DNA from: Pseudomonas sp. ATCC PTA-122608
GTDB taxonomy: Bacteria; Pseudomonadota; Gammaproteobacteria; Pseudomonadales; Pseudomonadaceae
Direction of reading: 5' to 3'
Length of the DNA: 64,000 nucleotides
Assembly: GCF_001952855.1 (NCBI RefSeq)
Contig: NZ_LPNO01000010.1
Location: 62,001-126,000, forward strand
Shown: piece after piece, positions 23,761-32,842 of the stretch
Layout of the letters: each line of letters starts with the position of its first letter
How positions within the stretch are numbered: the stretch's first letter is position 1
The notes under the pieces: model-generated
What the model was told of the DNA's origin: nothing
The model's database searches: none
The model's input: the letters and a program-made list of their open reading frames with translations, nothing else
Translations under genes and position numbers: made by a program

Positions 23761-24123
23761 TCACCACTTCTGCCAAACAAACCCTATGCAGCAAGCCAGG
23801 AGCCAAATGGCCCCAAAGTAAAAAGGCCAAGTAACCCAGCACCGGAGACCCCGTGGCACCGAATCCAACTCTTGCTCAGTCACATCTCCACGCCTCACAT
23901 GGACTTTTGGCAACGTAAAAAAACCGATAATCACGCTCAACCGCATCGTTTTATCAATGGGTTGATTCCTCCCCCAGAATCGCTTGTTACGCTGAACACA
24001 TTCGTTTTCGCTGAAGTAGCTTTCCAGCTCATCCAGTTTTTTGTACTCGACAAACCAAGTCAGAACCAGGCCAACAAATGGGGTAATGAGTACCAGGATC
24101 AAGATGAATAACTTCAGAGACAT
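23761..24123 (-). CDS. Small membrane protein, candidate immunity protein
   Basis: A 120-residue protein with one N-terminal hydrophobic segment (LFILILVLITPFVGLVLTWF) and one near the C-terminus (WPFYFGAIWLLACCIGFVW), separated by a charged loop of about 70 residues that includes KKLDELESYFSENECVQRNK. It starts two bases after the stop of the 323-residue gene upstream and is clearly co-transcribed with it. A membrane protein directly behind a gene with a glycine-rich hydrophobic C-terminus fits an immunity protein for a membrane-acting toxin; this is inference. No family recognised. Confidence 0.65.
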   Translation of the reverse strand: MSLKLFILILVLITPFVGLVLTWFVEYKKLDELESYFSENECVQRNKRFWGRNQPIDKTMRLSVIIGFFTLPKVHVRRGDVTEQELDSVPRGLRCWVTWPFYFGAIWLLACCIGFVWQKW

Positions 24124-24125
24124 TG

Positions 24126-25097
24126 TTACGGCCCTACCGATTCATACAGCAGGTCACCGACCTCTTCTCCGAAGGCCCCCAACTCATTTCCACCGACATA
24201 ACCGCCAGTTGCTCCTCCCACAATTCCACAAGCAAGCTCGCCCTTCCCTCGAGTAACGATCCCCAAAATCAACTTACAAGCGTAACGTCCAACCTCTGCA
24301 CCCGCCTTCCCACCCCACGCAGCCCCCGCTACCCCACCCACCAACTTCCCACCCTGCACATACCTTGCCCTGCTGCACTGCGCTTCCCGCCCCTGCATAC
24401 ACGCCTCCTTGATCTCCAAACCCGTCACGCCCACATCCAAGGCCATCCCCACATAAGTCCCCTTGCCCAAAAATTTCGACGTTTCAGCAATACTGCGAAT
24501 CCGCTGCGTATACCCGACGATTTCACTCTTGTGCAAATAGCTCTTGGTGGAAATCCCCAACACTTTCTTCAGCGACTTATTCGTTTGCAGGCTGGTACCC
24601 AACCGCGCCGCGCCTTGCAGTTGAGCATCCAAACGACGGAATAACATTTGCCGCTGCTGGATAAACACATCCTTGTTCAAAGCACCACTCTTCAGTTGCT
24701 GATGCAACCGTTCAATCGCTTCCAGCGTGTGCTTGACCTCATCCAAATGCCGCCCCCAGGCAGACGCCGCACTGCCGATGCCAATCGAGCTGTACCCCAG
24801 CAAACTTTGCAACAAGTCATAGTTATTGATCACCGCCGCCCCCGCCGATGCGTCCAGTTCCAGATTGCGGCGAATCTCTTGGGCATGGCGCATCAACCAC
24901 GCATCGTCGGCGGTACACGCCACACCGTAGTCGTCTGGAATGATCACCATCTGTCCCGGCGTTACCAGCAGGTCCTGGCGCAAATGCAGATTCAGCGCAT
25001 CGAATTGATCGGAGCGTTGCCGATTGGACCCGGTCAGCAACCGGGATTTCAAACTGAGGTAGTCCGTGGTGCGCTCATTGATGTATCCCTGCGCCAC
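24126..25097 (-). CDS. Candidate antibacterial effector with LysM-like segment and pore-like tail
   Basis: A 323-residue protein starting at GTG 8 bases after AGGGA. Residues 30-58 (DQFDALNLHLRQDLLVTPGQ then MVIIPDDYG) look like a LysM-type element (Asn-Leu ... PGQ-x-V-x-I-P). Residues 110-200 are helical with coiled-coil character. Residues 210-320 are rich in glycine and alanine with amphipathic or hydrophobic stretches (KLVGGVAGAAWGGKAGAEVG, CGIVGGATGGYVGGNELGAF), as in pore-forming toxins. No signal peptide is present, so export by a type VI or similar machine would be required. It is followed by a small membrane protein, as in effector-immunity pairs. No secretion genes lie in the window. 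Family assignment is open. Confidence 0.55.
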   Translation of the reverse strand: MAQGYINERTTDYLSLKSRLLTGSNRQRSDQFDALNLHLRQDLLVTPGQMVIIPDDYGVACTADDAWLMRHAQEIRRNLELDASAGAAVINNYDLLQSLLGYSSIGIGSAASAWGRHLDEVKHTLEAIERLHQQLKSGALNKDVFIQQRQMLFRRLDAQLQGAARLGTSLQTNKSLKKVLGISTKSYLHKSEIVGYTQRIRSIAETSKFLGKGTYVGMALDVGVTGLEIKEACMQGREAQCSRARYVQGGKLVGGVAGAAWGGKAGAEVGRYACKLILGIVTRGKGELACGIVGGATGGYVGGNELGAFGEEVGDLLYESVGP

Positions 25098-25239
25098 AAC
25101 TTACATCCCTGATGTAATGAATATGGCGTCGGAATATAAGCAGGCGAGTACGCCCGGGACACAAGCCTGGAAAGGCTGAAATCACATTTGGGAAATCACC
25201 TACTCAGCAAGTGATCAAGGCCTACAAAAACACCTCGAG

Positions 25240-26109
25240 TTAACGAGCCAAACTGCCGGACGACGTTATGCCCAGCCGGCTGATCCACACCGCTCCCAGA
25301 ATCACCAACCCGCCCAGCAGCAACCTGCCCAACGGCTCGTGCTGATTCCAGATCAGCAAATTCAGCAGCAGCCCCACTGGCACATGCAGGTTGTTCATCA
25401 CCGCCAACGTGCCGCCGTTGACCATGCACGCGCCCTTGTTCCACCAGTACATGCCCAGTGCCGTGCTGACCAGCCCGAGGAACACCAAAACGCCCCATTG
25501 CAACGGCGCTTCCGGCAAGAAGTTGGCCTTGCCGAACATCAGGAACGCCGGCAATGCCACCGCCAATGCACCCAGGTAGAAGTAACCAAAACGCCGGTAG
25601 TGCGGCAGATCACTCGGATGACGGGCCACCAAGTGCTTATAAAGCACCTGCCCGGCGGCATAGGTGAAGTTGGCCAGTTGCAGCAACAGGAATCCCACGA
25701 AGAAGTTCGGGGTGATCTGGTCAAAGCGGATCACCGCCGCTCCCGTCACCGCCACCAATGCGGCCACCAGCGCCCACGGATTGAAGCGGCGGTTCAAGGC
25801 GTCTTCGATCAGGGTCACGTGCAACGGCGTGAGGATGGTGAACAGCAACACCTCCGGCACCGTCAGTACTCTGAAGCTCAAATACAGACACACGTAAGTC
25901 ACGCCAAACTGCAGCGCGCCGATCACCAGCATGCCGCGCATGAACGCCGGTTCTACCGAGCGCCAGCGGGTCAGCGGGATAAACACCAGCCCGGCCAACA
26001 GCACGCGCACCAGCACCGCGAAGTAACTGTCGACGTGACCGGCCAGGTATTCGCCGATCAAGCTGAAGGAAAACGCCTGGATCAGCGTCACAACAAGTAG
26101 ATAGCCCAT
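25240..26109 (-). CDS. EamA/DMT-family transporter
   Basis: A 289-residue protein with ten hydrophobic helices arranged as two EamA repeats. The start MGYLLVVTLIQAFSFSLIGE has GAGGCG 5 bases upstream, better than the longer frame that starts in a non-membrane segment. It resembles the group of carboxylate/amino-acid-type DMT transporters with the LSFRVLTVPEVLLFTILTPL segment in helix four. Substrate unknown; most relatives export amino acids or metabolites. It stands alone, upstream of the toxin-like gene on the same strand. Confidence 0.85.
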   Translation of the reverse strand: MGYLLVVTLIQAFSFSLIGEYLAGHVDSYFAVLVRVLLAGLVFIPLTRWRSVEPAFMRGMLVIGALQFGVTYVCLYLSFRVLTVPEVLLFTILTPLHVTLIEDALNRRFNPWALVAALVAVTGAAVIRFDQITPNFFVGFLLLQLANFTYAAGQVLYKHLVARHPSDLPHYRRFGYFYLGALAVALPAFLMFGKANFLPEAPLQWGVLVFLGLVSTALGMYWWNKGACMVNGGTLAVMNNLHVPVGLLLNLLIWNQHEPLGRLLLGGLVILGAVWISRLGITSSGSLAR

Positions 26110-26171
26110 GCTCGCCTCATTTTGAATGGGCGCGACATTAGCGGTTTTCCGGGCTTTACGAAACTCAAGGC

Positions 26172-26207
26172 AAAAAAAACCCGACCTCGCTAAAAGCGTC
26201 AGTCGGG
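26172..26207 (-). terminator. Rho-independent terminator downstream of azoR
   Basis: On the minus strand CCCGAC and GTCGGG pair around an inner stem (CGCTTTTAGCG), followed by eight Ts. Confidence 0.85.
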
Positions 26208-26312
26208 CGGGAGCACTCAGGAGCAAAAAGTGCAAAGGGAGGTTCGATACGCGTACTTGAAGGGTTGCGTGGAGCTATCTAAACAGCGGGCGATTATCTG
26301 ACGATTAACATC

Positions 26313-26912
26313 TCACGCCACTTGGGCGAGCAGTGCCTTGGCCTGGCTCACGCCTTTTTCCTGGAAATCACCGCCCAGATTCACCCCTTCGGCATGAATG
26401 AACGTGACGTCGTGGATGCCGATAAAGCCCATGACCTGACGCAGGTACGGTTCCTGGTGGTCGGTGCTGCCGCCAGCATGAATGCCGCCGCGGGCAGTCA
26501 GCACAAAGGCGCGCTTGTCGGTCAGCAGGCCCTGGGGGCCGGTGGCGGTGTACTTGAAGGTCACACCGGCACGCAGCACATGGTCGAGCCAGGCTTTCAG
26601 AGTGCTGGGAATCGCGAAGTTGTACATCGGCGCAGCCATCACCAACACATCGGCGGCCAGCAGCTCATCGGTCAGTTCGTTGGAGCGATCCAGGGAAGCC
26701 TGTTCGAGCGTGCTGCGCTGTTCGGCGGGTTTCATCCAGCCGCCCAGCAGGTTGGCGTCCAAGTGCGGCACGGGGTTGATGGCGAGGTCACGCACGGTGA
26801 TCTGATCAGCCGGGTGGGCGACCTTCCATTGGCTGACGAATTGTTGGGTCAGTTGGCGGGAGATTGAGTCCTGCTGACGGGCGCTGCTTTCGATGATCAG
26901 AACACGGGCCAT
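26313..26912 (-). CDS. azoR: FMN-dependent NADH-azoreductase
   Basis: A 199-residue flavodoxin-fold azoreductase/quinone reductase. Key features are the N-terminal phosphate loop (VLIIESSARQQDSISRQL), the FMN-contacting motif APMYNFAIPSTLKAWLDHV and the TARGG loop. It reduces azo dyes and quinones with NADH, probably as protection against quinone stress. Pseudomonas genomes carry several copies. A terminator follows. No regulator gene is adjacent. Confidence 0.92.
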   Translation of the reverse strand: MARVLIIESSARQQDSISRQLTQQFVSQWKVAHPADQITVRDLAINPVPHLDANLLGGWMKPAEQRSTLEQASLDRSNELTDELLAADVLVMAAPMYNFAIPSTLKAWLDHVLRAGVTFKYTATGPQGLLTDKRAFVLTARGGIHAGGSTDHQEPYLRQVMGFIGIHDVTFIHAEGVNLGGDFQEKGVSQAKALLAQVA

Positions 26913-27063
26913 GATTATGTAAGCTCCATCGGTGAATGCTGTAAGGCGATGGAGTGAAGGTTAATCAGAGCCCGTTCGATTAAAAAGCGTAAAAAATTGC
27001 TATAACCCATCTAGAAATTTGTTTATAAGCGGAGTATTGCTGTGGGCATCCTCCGCTTTTGCC

Positions 27064-27378
27064 TTATTTCGGTGCGCAGGTCAGTTGGATACGCATCTTG
27101 ATAATGGCCCGGCTGAAATTGACCGTGGTGTTGGTGGTTTTACCCGCCGCAACCGTGACCTTGCGGGTACGCGGGGCTTCCGGGCCATTGGTAAAGCGCA
27201 CCTTGCACTCCGCATCATTGGGGCCGTAGTTGGTGAGTTGGATCGAACTGATATTGCTGTCGACGTCCGACGCACTGTAATCGATCTTCACGCCCTGAAT
27301 GTCTTTCGTCACATCGGTACTGAATGCAAACGCACTCAACGGCAGCAGCGCCAGCAGCACACAACAGAATTTTCTCAT
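27064..27378 (-). CDS. Small periplasmic protein
   Basis: A 104-residue exported protein. The signal peptide MRKFCCVLLALLPLSAFAFS is followed by an all-beta mature domain (IDYSASDVDSNISSIQLTNY, AECKVRFTNGPEAPRTRKVT, NTTVNFSRAIIKMRIQLTC) of about 85 residues with two cysteines likely forming a disulfide. The ATG is preceded by TTGGAG. The family is known to me only as a Pseudomonas periplasmic protein of unknown function. It is divergent from a LysR regulator 50 bases away and could be its target. Confidence 0.75.
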   Translation of the reverse strand: MRKFCCVLLALLPLSAFAFSTDVTKDIQGVKIDYSASDVDSNISSIQLTNYGPNDAECKVRFTNGPEAPRTRKVTVAAGKTTNTTVNFSRAIIKMRIQLTCAPK

Positions 27379-27427
27379 TCGGCAGTCTCCAATAAGGACC
27401 GCCAGCTTAGGACAAGAGGAGCTCATC

Positions 27428-28351
27428 TTGAAAGCGCCCCGCGTTACCCTCGATCAATGGCGCACCCTGCAAGCCGTGGTCGACCATGGCGGCTTCGCCC
27501 AAGCGGCCGAAGCGCTGCACCGCTCGCAATCCTCGGTAAGCTACACCGTGGCCCGCATGCAGGACCAACTCGGTGTGCCGCTGCTGCGCATCGACGGGCG
27601 CAAAGCGGTACTGACCGAAGCCGGCGAAGTACTGCTGCGCCGCTCCCGGCAACTGGTGAAAAACGCCAGCCAACTGGAAGACCTGGCCCACCATATGGAA
27701 CAAGGCTGGGAAGCCGAGGTGCGACTGGTGGTCGATGCCGCTTACCCTAACGCCCGCCTGGTGCGTGCCCTTACCGCCTTTATGCCGCAGAGCCGCGGCT
27801 GCCGGGTGCGCCTGCGTGAAGAGGTGCTGTCCGGCGTCGAAGAGCTGTTGATAGACGGCATGGCCGATCTGGCCATCAGCAGCTTTATCATTCCCGGTTA
27901 CCTGGGCACAGAAATGAGCGACGTCGAATTTGTCGCCGTGGCCCACCCGGAACACCCACTGCATCGGCTGCACCGCGAACTGAGCTTCCAGGACCTGGAA
28001 AGCCACATGCAGGTCGTCATCCGCGACTCCGGCCGCCAGCAGCCACGGGACGTCGGCTGGCTCGGCGCCGAGCAGCGCTGGACCGTCGGCAGCCTGCCCA
28101 CCGCCGCGACCTTCGTCAGCAGCGGCCTGGGCTTCGCCTGGTTACCCCGGCACCTGATCGAACGCGAACTCAAGGAAGGCCTGCTCAAGCTATTGCCCCT
28201 GGAACGGGGTGGCAGCCGCAACCCGACCTTCTATCTTTACTCGAACAAGGACAAACCCCTGGGCCCGGCCACGCAGATTCTCGTCGAGTTGCTGCGCACC
28301 TTCGACACCGCCCCACTGGACGCGCCGTTCGCCGCACCGCAGCAAGCCTGA
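27428..28351 (+). CDS. LysR-family regulator
   Basis: A 307-residue LysR-type regulator. The helix-turn-helix lies in LDQWRTLQAVVDHGGFAQAA and SQSSVSYTVARMQDQLGVPL. The start is a TTG 6 bases after GAGGAG, giving KAPRVTLDQW after the initiator Met. The gene is followed after 13 bases by an alpha/beta hydrolase and then ppiA. The same order (LysR, hydrolase, peptidyl-prolyl isomerase, ABC exporter) exists in P. aeruginosa PA3225-PA3228, as I recall. The inducer is unknown. Confidence 0.85.
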   Translation: MKAPRVTLDQWRTLQAVVDHGGFAQAAEALHRSQSSVSYTVARMQDQLGVPLLRIDGRKAVLTEAGEVLLRRSRQLVKNASQLEDLAHHMEQGWEAEVRLVVDAAYPNARLVRALTAFMPQSRGCRVRLREEVLSGVEELLIDGMADLAISSFIIPGYLGTEMSDVEFVAVAHPEHPLHRLHRELSFQDLESHMQVVIRDSGRQQPRDVGWLGAEQRWTVGSLPTAATFVSSGLGFAWLPRHLIERELKEGLLKLLPLERGGSRNPTFYLYSNKDKPLGPATQILVELLRTFDTAPLDAPFAAPQQA

Positions 28352-28364
28352 ACAAGGAGTTCCC

Positions 28365-29168
28365 ATGGCCTATTTCGAACATGAAGGCTGCACCCTGCAT
28401 TACGAGGAATATGGCCATGGCGCGCCGCTGATCCTGATCCACGGCCTGGGCTCCAGTTGCCTGGATTGGGAGCTGCAAGTGCCCGTGTTGGCGCAGCACT
28501 ACCGGCTGGTGTTGGTAGACGTGCGCGGTCACGGACGCTCCGACAAACCCCGGGAGCGCTACAGCATCGCGGGCTTCACCGCCGACCTGGTGGCCTTGAT
28601 CGAACACCTGCAACTGCCCCCGGCCCACGTGGTGGGCCTGTCCATGGGCGGCATGATCGCCTTTCAACTGGCGGTGGATGAGCCGCAAATGCTCAAGAGC
28701 CTGTGCATCGTCAACAGTGCGCCCCAGGTCAAGGTTCGCACTGCCGGCGATTATTGGCAGTGGGCCAAGCGCTGGAGCCTGGCACGCGTCCTCAGCCTGA
28801 GCACCATCGGCAAAGCCCTGGGCAACATGCTGTTTCCCAAGCCCGAACAAGCCGAACTGCGCCGCAAGATGGCTGAACGCTGGGCAAAAAACGACAAACG
28901 TGCTTACCTCGCCAGCTTCGATGCGATTGTTGGCTGGGGCGTACAGGAACAACTTTCGAAAATCTCCTGTCCAACCCTGGTCATCAGCGCCGACCACGAC
29001 TACACCCCCGTGGCGCAGAAAGAAATCTATGTAAAACTGCTGCCCGATGCGCGGCTGGTGGTGATCGAAGATTCCCGCCATGCCACACCGCTGGATCAAC
29101 CCGAACACTTCAATAACACCCTGCTCGATTTTCTCAAGACAGTCGAAACCACAACCCAGGATCACTGA
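28365..29168 (+). CDS. Alpha/beta hydrolase
   Basis: A 267-residue alpha/beta-hydrolase-fold protein. The nucleophile elbow is GLSMGG, the oxyanion motif IHGLGSS near residue 28, the acid is in SADHDYTP and the catalytic His in DSRHATPLDQP. AAGGAG precedes the ATG by 6 bases. It is related to 3-oxoadipate enol-lactonase-like and other esterase-type hydrolases, but no substrate can be assigned. Operon with the LysR gene before it and ppiA after it (3-base gap). Confidence 0.87.
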   Translation: MAYFEHEGCTLHYEEYGHGAPLILIHGLGSSCLDWELQVPVLAQHYRLVLVDVRGHGRSDKPRERYSIAGFTADLVALIEHLQLPPAHVVGLSMGGMIAFQLAVDEPQMLKSLCIVNSAPQVKVRTAGDYWQWAKRWSLARVLSLSTIGKALGNMLFPKPEQAELRRKMAERWAKNDKRAYLASFDAIVGWGVQEQLSKISCPTLVISADHDYTPVAQKEIYVKLLPDARLVVIEDSRHATPLDQPEHFNNTLLDFLKTVETTTQDH

Positions 29169-29171
29169 CCC

Positions 29172-29735
29172 ATGCTGAAAAAAATCGCCTTCTTTGCCGG
29201 TTCCGTACTGTTCGCTGCCAACCTGATGGCGGCCGAACCCGCCAAGGCACCCCACGTCTTGATCAGCACCACCAATGGCGACATCGAAATCGAACTGGAC
29301 CCGGTCAAGGCCCCGATCAGTACCAAGAACTTCCTGGCCTATGTCGACAAGGGCTTCTACACCAACACCATTTTTCACCGGGTAATCCCGGGGTTCATGG
29401 TGCAGGGCGGTGGGTTCACGTCGCAAATGTCGCAAAAGCCGACCGAAGCACCGATCAAGAACGAAGCCAGCAACGGCCTGCATAACGTGCGTGGCACCCT
29501 GTCGATGGCACGTACCAACGACCCGAACTCCGCCACCAGCCAATTCTTCATCAACGTTGCGGACAATGCCTTCCTCGACCCGGGCCGTGATGCGGGTTAC
29601 GCGGTATTCGCCAAAGTGGTCAAGGGCATGGACGTGGTCGACATCATCGTCAACTCGCAAACCACCACCAAACAGGGCATGCAAAACGTGCCAATCGATC
29701 CTGTCCTGATCAAGTCGGCCAAGCGCATCGACTGA
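29172..29735 (+). CDS. ppiA: Periplasmic cyclophilin-type peptidyl-prolyl isomerase
   Basis: A 187-residue cyclophilin with an N-terminal signal peptide ([20 protein letters not shown], cleavage before AEP). Catalytic-site residues are seen in [14 protein letters not shown] and the [16 protein letters not shown] segment. It catalyses proline isomerisation in folding envelope proteins. It lies 3 bases after the hydrolase stop. The region after it contains short GC-rich hairpins (29753-29779 and 29794-29808) before the ABC transporter. Confidence 0.92.
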   Translation: MLKKIAFFAGSVLFAANLMAAEPAKAPHVLISTTNGDIEIELDPVKAPISTKNFLAYVDKGFYTNTIFHRVIPGFMVQGGGFTSQMSQKPTEAPIKNEASNGLHNVRGTLSMARTNDPNSATSQFFINVADNAFLDPGRDAGYAVFAKVVKGMDVVDIIVNSQTTTKQGMQNVPIDPVLIKSAKRID

Positions 29736-29818
29736 AGGCTACAGGGAGTTTCGCGCGGTGCCCCCTAGGCTCCGCGCGCCTTTGAACAGGAGAGCCCGCC
29801 GCGCGGGCGTCATACCTA

Positions 29819-31651
29819 ATGCTCTATCGTCGTTTTGAACAACTGATCGACATCTTCCGCGACGCTCCCAGCGCGGCCCCTCCCGATAAAGTCCTGCCGT
29901 TCTACATCTATTACCTGCGCCAGGTGTGGCCGTGCTTTGCCGCCTTGCTGGTGGTGGGCCTGATCGGCGCGCTGATCGAAGTGGCGCTGTTCAGCTACCT
30001 GAGCCGCATCATCGACCTGGCCCAGGGCACGCCACCCGCCAACTTCTTCCAGATCCACGCCAATGAGCTGATCTGGATGGCCGTGGTCGCCCTGCTGCTG
30101 CGCCCGATCTTCGGCGCCCTGCATGACCTGCTGGTGCACCAGACCATCAGCCCGGGCATGACCAGCCTGATCCGCTGGCAGAACCACAACTATGTGCTCA
30201 AGCAGAGCCTGAATTTTTTCCAGAACGACTTCGCCGGGCGCATTGCCCAGCGCATCATGCAAACCGGCAACTCCCTGCGCGACTCCGCGGTGGCCGCCGT
30301 GGACGCGATCTGGCACGTGGCGATCTACGCCATCAGCGCCCTGGTGCTGTTCGCCGAAGCCGACTGGCGCCTGATGATCCCGCTGATTACCTGGATCATC
30401 GCCTACAGCCTGGCCCTGCGTTACTTCGTGCCACGGGTCAAGGAGCGCTCGGTGATCTCCTCCGAGGCACGTTCCAAATTGATGGGACGGATTGTCGACG
30501 GCTACACCAACATCACCACCTTGAAGCTGTTCGCTCATACGAATTTCGAGCAGAACTACGCCAAGGAAGCCATCGTCGAGCAGACCGAGAAAACCCAGTT
30601 GGCCAGCCGCGTCGTGACCAGCATGGACATCGTGATCACCACCATGAACGGCCTGCTGATTGTCTTCACCACCGGCCTCGCCCTGTGGCTGTGGACCCAA
30701 TCCCTGATTTCGGTGGGCGCCATCGCTTTGGCCACCGGCCTGGTGATTCGTATCGTCAACATGTCCGGCTGGATCATGTGGGTGGTCAACGGCATTTTCG
30801 AAAACATCGGCGTGGTTCAGGACGGCCTGAAAACCATCGCCCAGCCGCTGGCAGTCACCGATCGCGAGAATGCCCCGCGCCTGGAAGTGCCCCATGGTGA
30901 GGTGCGGTTCGATCAGGTGGACTTCCACTACGGCAAGAAGAGCGGAATCATCGGCGGCCTGAACCTGGACATTAAAGCGGGTGAAAAAATCGGCCTGATC
31001 GGTCCATCCGGCGCGGGTAAATCCACCCTGGTCAACCTGCTGCTGCGCCTGTACGACCTGCAAGGCGGACGCATCCTGATCGACGGCCAGAACATCGCCG
31101 AAGTCGCCCAGGAAACCTTGCGCGAACAGATCGGCATGATCACCCAGGACACCTCGCTGCTGCACCGTTCGATCCGCGACAACCTGCTGTATGGCAAGCC
31201 GGACGCTACCGACGAAGAGCTTTGGGCCGCGGTGCACAAGGCCCGCGCCGACGAGTTCATCCCGTTGCTGTCGGATGCCGAGGGCCGTACTGGCCTGGAC
31301 GCCCACGTCGGTGAACGCGGGGTCAAACTCTCCGGCGGGCAACGTCAGCGGATCGCCATCGCGCGGGTACTGCTCAAGGACGCGCCGATCCTGATCATGG
31401 ACGAAGCCACCTCGGCACTGGATTCAGAAGTCGAAGCGGCAATCCAGGAAAGCCTGGAAACCCTGATGCAGGGCAAGACGGTAATCGCCATTGCCCACCG
31501 GCTTTCTACCATTGCCAGAATGGACAGGCTGGTGGTGCTGGAAAAAGGCCAGATTGCCGAAACCGGCAGCCATGCCGAATTGCTCGCACACGGCGGTTTG
31601 TATGCGCGATTGTGGCAACACCAGACCGGCGGGTTCGTCGGAATAGACTGA
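29819..31651 (+). CDS. ABC exporter, fused permease and ATPase
   Basis: A 610-residue type IV ABC half-transporter (MsbA/HlyB-like layout). Six membrane helices lie in the first 320 residues. The nucleotide-binding domain has Walker A GPSGAGKST (395-403), signature LSGGQRQR (from 504), Walker B LIMDEATSALD, and the H-loop IAHRLS. It should function as a homodimer exporting a lipid, peptide or drug-like substrate; the substrate is not known. It matches the position of P. aeruginosa PA3228, next to ppiA. Confidence 0.88.
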   Translation: MLYRRFEQLIDIFRDAPSAAPPDKVLPFYIYYLRQVWPCFAALLVVGLIGALIEVALFSYLSRIIDLAQGTPPANFFQIHANELIWMAVVALLLRPIFGALHDLLVHQTISPGMTSLIRWQNHNYVLKQSLNFFQNDFAGRIAQRIMQTGNSLRDSAVAAVDAIWHVAIYAISALVLFAEADWRLMIPLITWIIAYSLALRYFVPRVKERSVISSEARSKLMGRIVDGYTNITTLKLFAHTNFEQNYAKEAIVEQTEKTQLASRVVTSMDIVITTMNGLLIVFTTGLALWLWTQSLISVGAIALATGLVIRIVNMSGWIMWVVNGIFENIGVVQDGLKTIAQPLAVTDRENAPRLEVPHGEVRFDQVDFHYGKKSGIIGGLNLDIKAGEKIGLIGPSGAGKSTLVNLLLRLYDLQGGRILIDGQNIAEVAQETLREQIGMITQDTSLLHRSIRDNLLYGKPDATDEELWAAVHKARADEFIPLLSDAEGRTGLDAHVGERGVKLSGGQRQRIAIARVLLKDAPILIMDEATSALDSEVEAAIQESLETLMQGKTVIAIAHRLSTIARMDRLVVLEKGQIAETGSHAELLAHGGLYARLWQHQTGGFVGID

Positions 31652-31830
31652 TTCCGTTGGTTAACTGCGACCTCAATTCCGAACAATTCTGACAGTTTTC
31701 TCTATCCCGCTGGTCTTGCGACACAATCCTGCTGTACTCCAATCAGGCCCCAGGAGGGCCCTGATTTAAGGCAGCAGGGAAGCGTCACAGACCCGTTAAT
31801 CAGATAGAGCAATCTACTAAGGATGTGTTC

Positions 31831-32529
31831 ATGTCACTGTTCAAGCGTTCCGTTACGGAAGGACTGGGTACGTTTTGGCTGGTGTTGGGTGGCTGCGGCA
31901 GTGCGGTATTGGCCGCATCGTCGCCTGTCGGGATCGGGGTACTGGGTGTGGCCCTGGCGTTCGGGCTCACGGTGCTGACCATGGCATTTGCCATCGGGCA
32001 CATCAGCGGTTGCCACCTTAACCCGGCAGTGTCAGTGGGGCTGGTAGTGGGCGGAAGGTTTCCGGCCAGGGAGTTACCGGCGTACATCATCTCCCAGGTC
32101 ATCGGCGGCATCGTCGCTGCCGCGTTGCTGTATTACATAGCCAGCGGCAAACCAGGGTTCGAACTGGCCTCGGGCCTGGCCAGCAATGGCTACGGCGAGC
32201 ACTCACCGGGCGGTTATTCGATGGCGGCAGGCTTTGTCTGTGAGCTGGTGATGACGGCGATGTTCGTGCTGATCATCCTCGGCGCCACCGATCGCCGTGT
32301 GCCGGCGGGTTTCGCCCCCATCGCCATCGGCCTCGCGTTGACGCTGATCCACCTGATCTCAATCCCCGTCACCAACACCTCGGTCAACCCGGCCCGCAGT
32401 ACCGGCCCGGCGCTGATTGTTGGCGGTTGGGCGCTCCAACAGTTGTGGATGTTCTGGCTCGCGCCGATCGTGGGTGCAGTGATCGGCGGCATTACCTATC
32501 GCTGGCTGGGCACGGAAAAAACCGCCTGA
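31831..32529 (+). CDS. aqpZ: Aquaporin Z
   Basis: A 232-residue water channel with six membrane helices. Both NPA boxes are intact: N64-P65-A66 in HLNPAVSVG and N186-P187-A188-R189 in [10 protein letters not shown]. The Arg after the second box, His in the [15 protein letters not shown] segment and Phe in [11 protein letters not shown] point to the water-selective AqpZ filter rather than a glycerol facilitator. AAGGATG precedes the ATG by 7 bases; a longer GTG start is less likely. Confidence 0.93.
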   Translation: MSLFKRSVTEGLGTFWLVLGGCGSAVLAASSPVGIGVLGVALAFGLTVLTMAFAIGHISGCHLNPAVSVGLVVGGRFPARELPAYIISQVIGGIVAAALLYYIASGKPGFELASGLASNGYGEHSPGGYSMAAGFVCELVMTAMFVLIILGATDRRVPAGFAPIAIGLALTLIHLISIPVTNTSVNPARSTGPALIVGGWALQQLWMFWLAPIVGAVIGGITYRWLGTEKTA

Positions 32530-32544
32530 GCCAAACGGGTTCAT

Positions 32545-32570
32545 CCCTGCCGGTAAGGCAGGGCTGCCCT
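32545..32570. repeat. 26-base repeat, copy 1 (after aqpZ)
   Basis: This copy differs from copy 2 (32847-32872) at one base. The first 19 bases form a perfect 7-bp hairpin (CCCTGCC/GGCAGGG). It lies just downstream of aqpZ. Confidence 0.8.
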
Positions 32571-32619
32571 TAATACTGTTCAGTTAAAGAGTGCCGGCGT
32601 CCAAACAAAGCAGCTCAAG

Positions 32620-32724
32620 GTGGGAGCTGTCGAGCCCCGGCGAGGCTGCGATGGGATCACCGCGCTGTACCTGCCAGACCGCAGCGCCTGCATCGCAGCC
32701 TCGCCAAGGCTCGACAGCTCCCAC
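32620..32724. repeat. REP-like pair (GTGGGAGCTGTCGAGC type)
   Basis: Left arm GTGGGAGCTGTCGAGC with CGAGGCTGCGATG inside it, and the reverse complement of both at the right end. It is a different family from the GGAGCGGGC and GGAGCGAGC elements. It lies between the two 26-base repeats. Confidence 0.8.
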
Positions 32725-32842
32725 ACTTGATCAATTTTGCGTCCAAAACATCGTCAGTCATCAGAAGATAGGCGCGCAGTTAATTCGTCTTCGTTCTGAT
32801 CCATGCGCCATCGGTGATTGCTTCGCCCCACCTATACGGTAT

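Noticed and set aside
27027..27057. Hairpin AGCGGAG/CTCCGCT as a terminator
   Set aside because: No T-tract on the strand of the gene that ends nearby; left as a plain inverted repeat.
29816..31342. A 508-codon minus-strand frame opposite the ABC exporter
   Set aside because: It is the antisense of a clear ABC transporter and has low-complexity His/Gln/Asp-rich composition typical of shadow frames in high-GC DNA.
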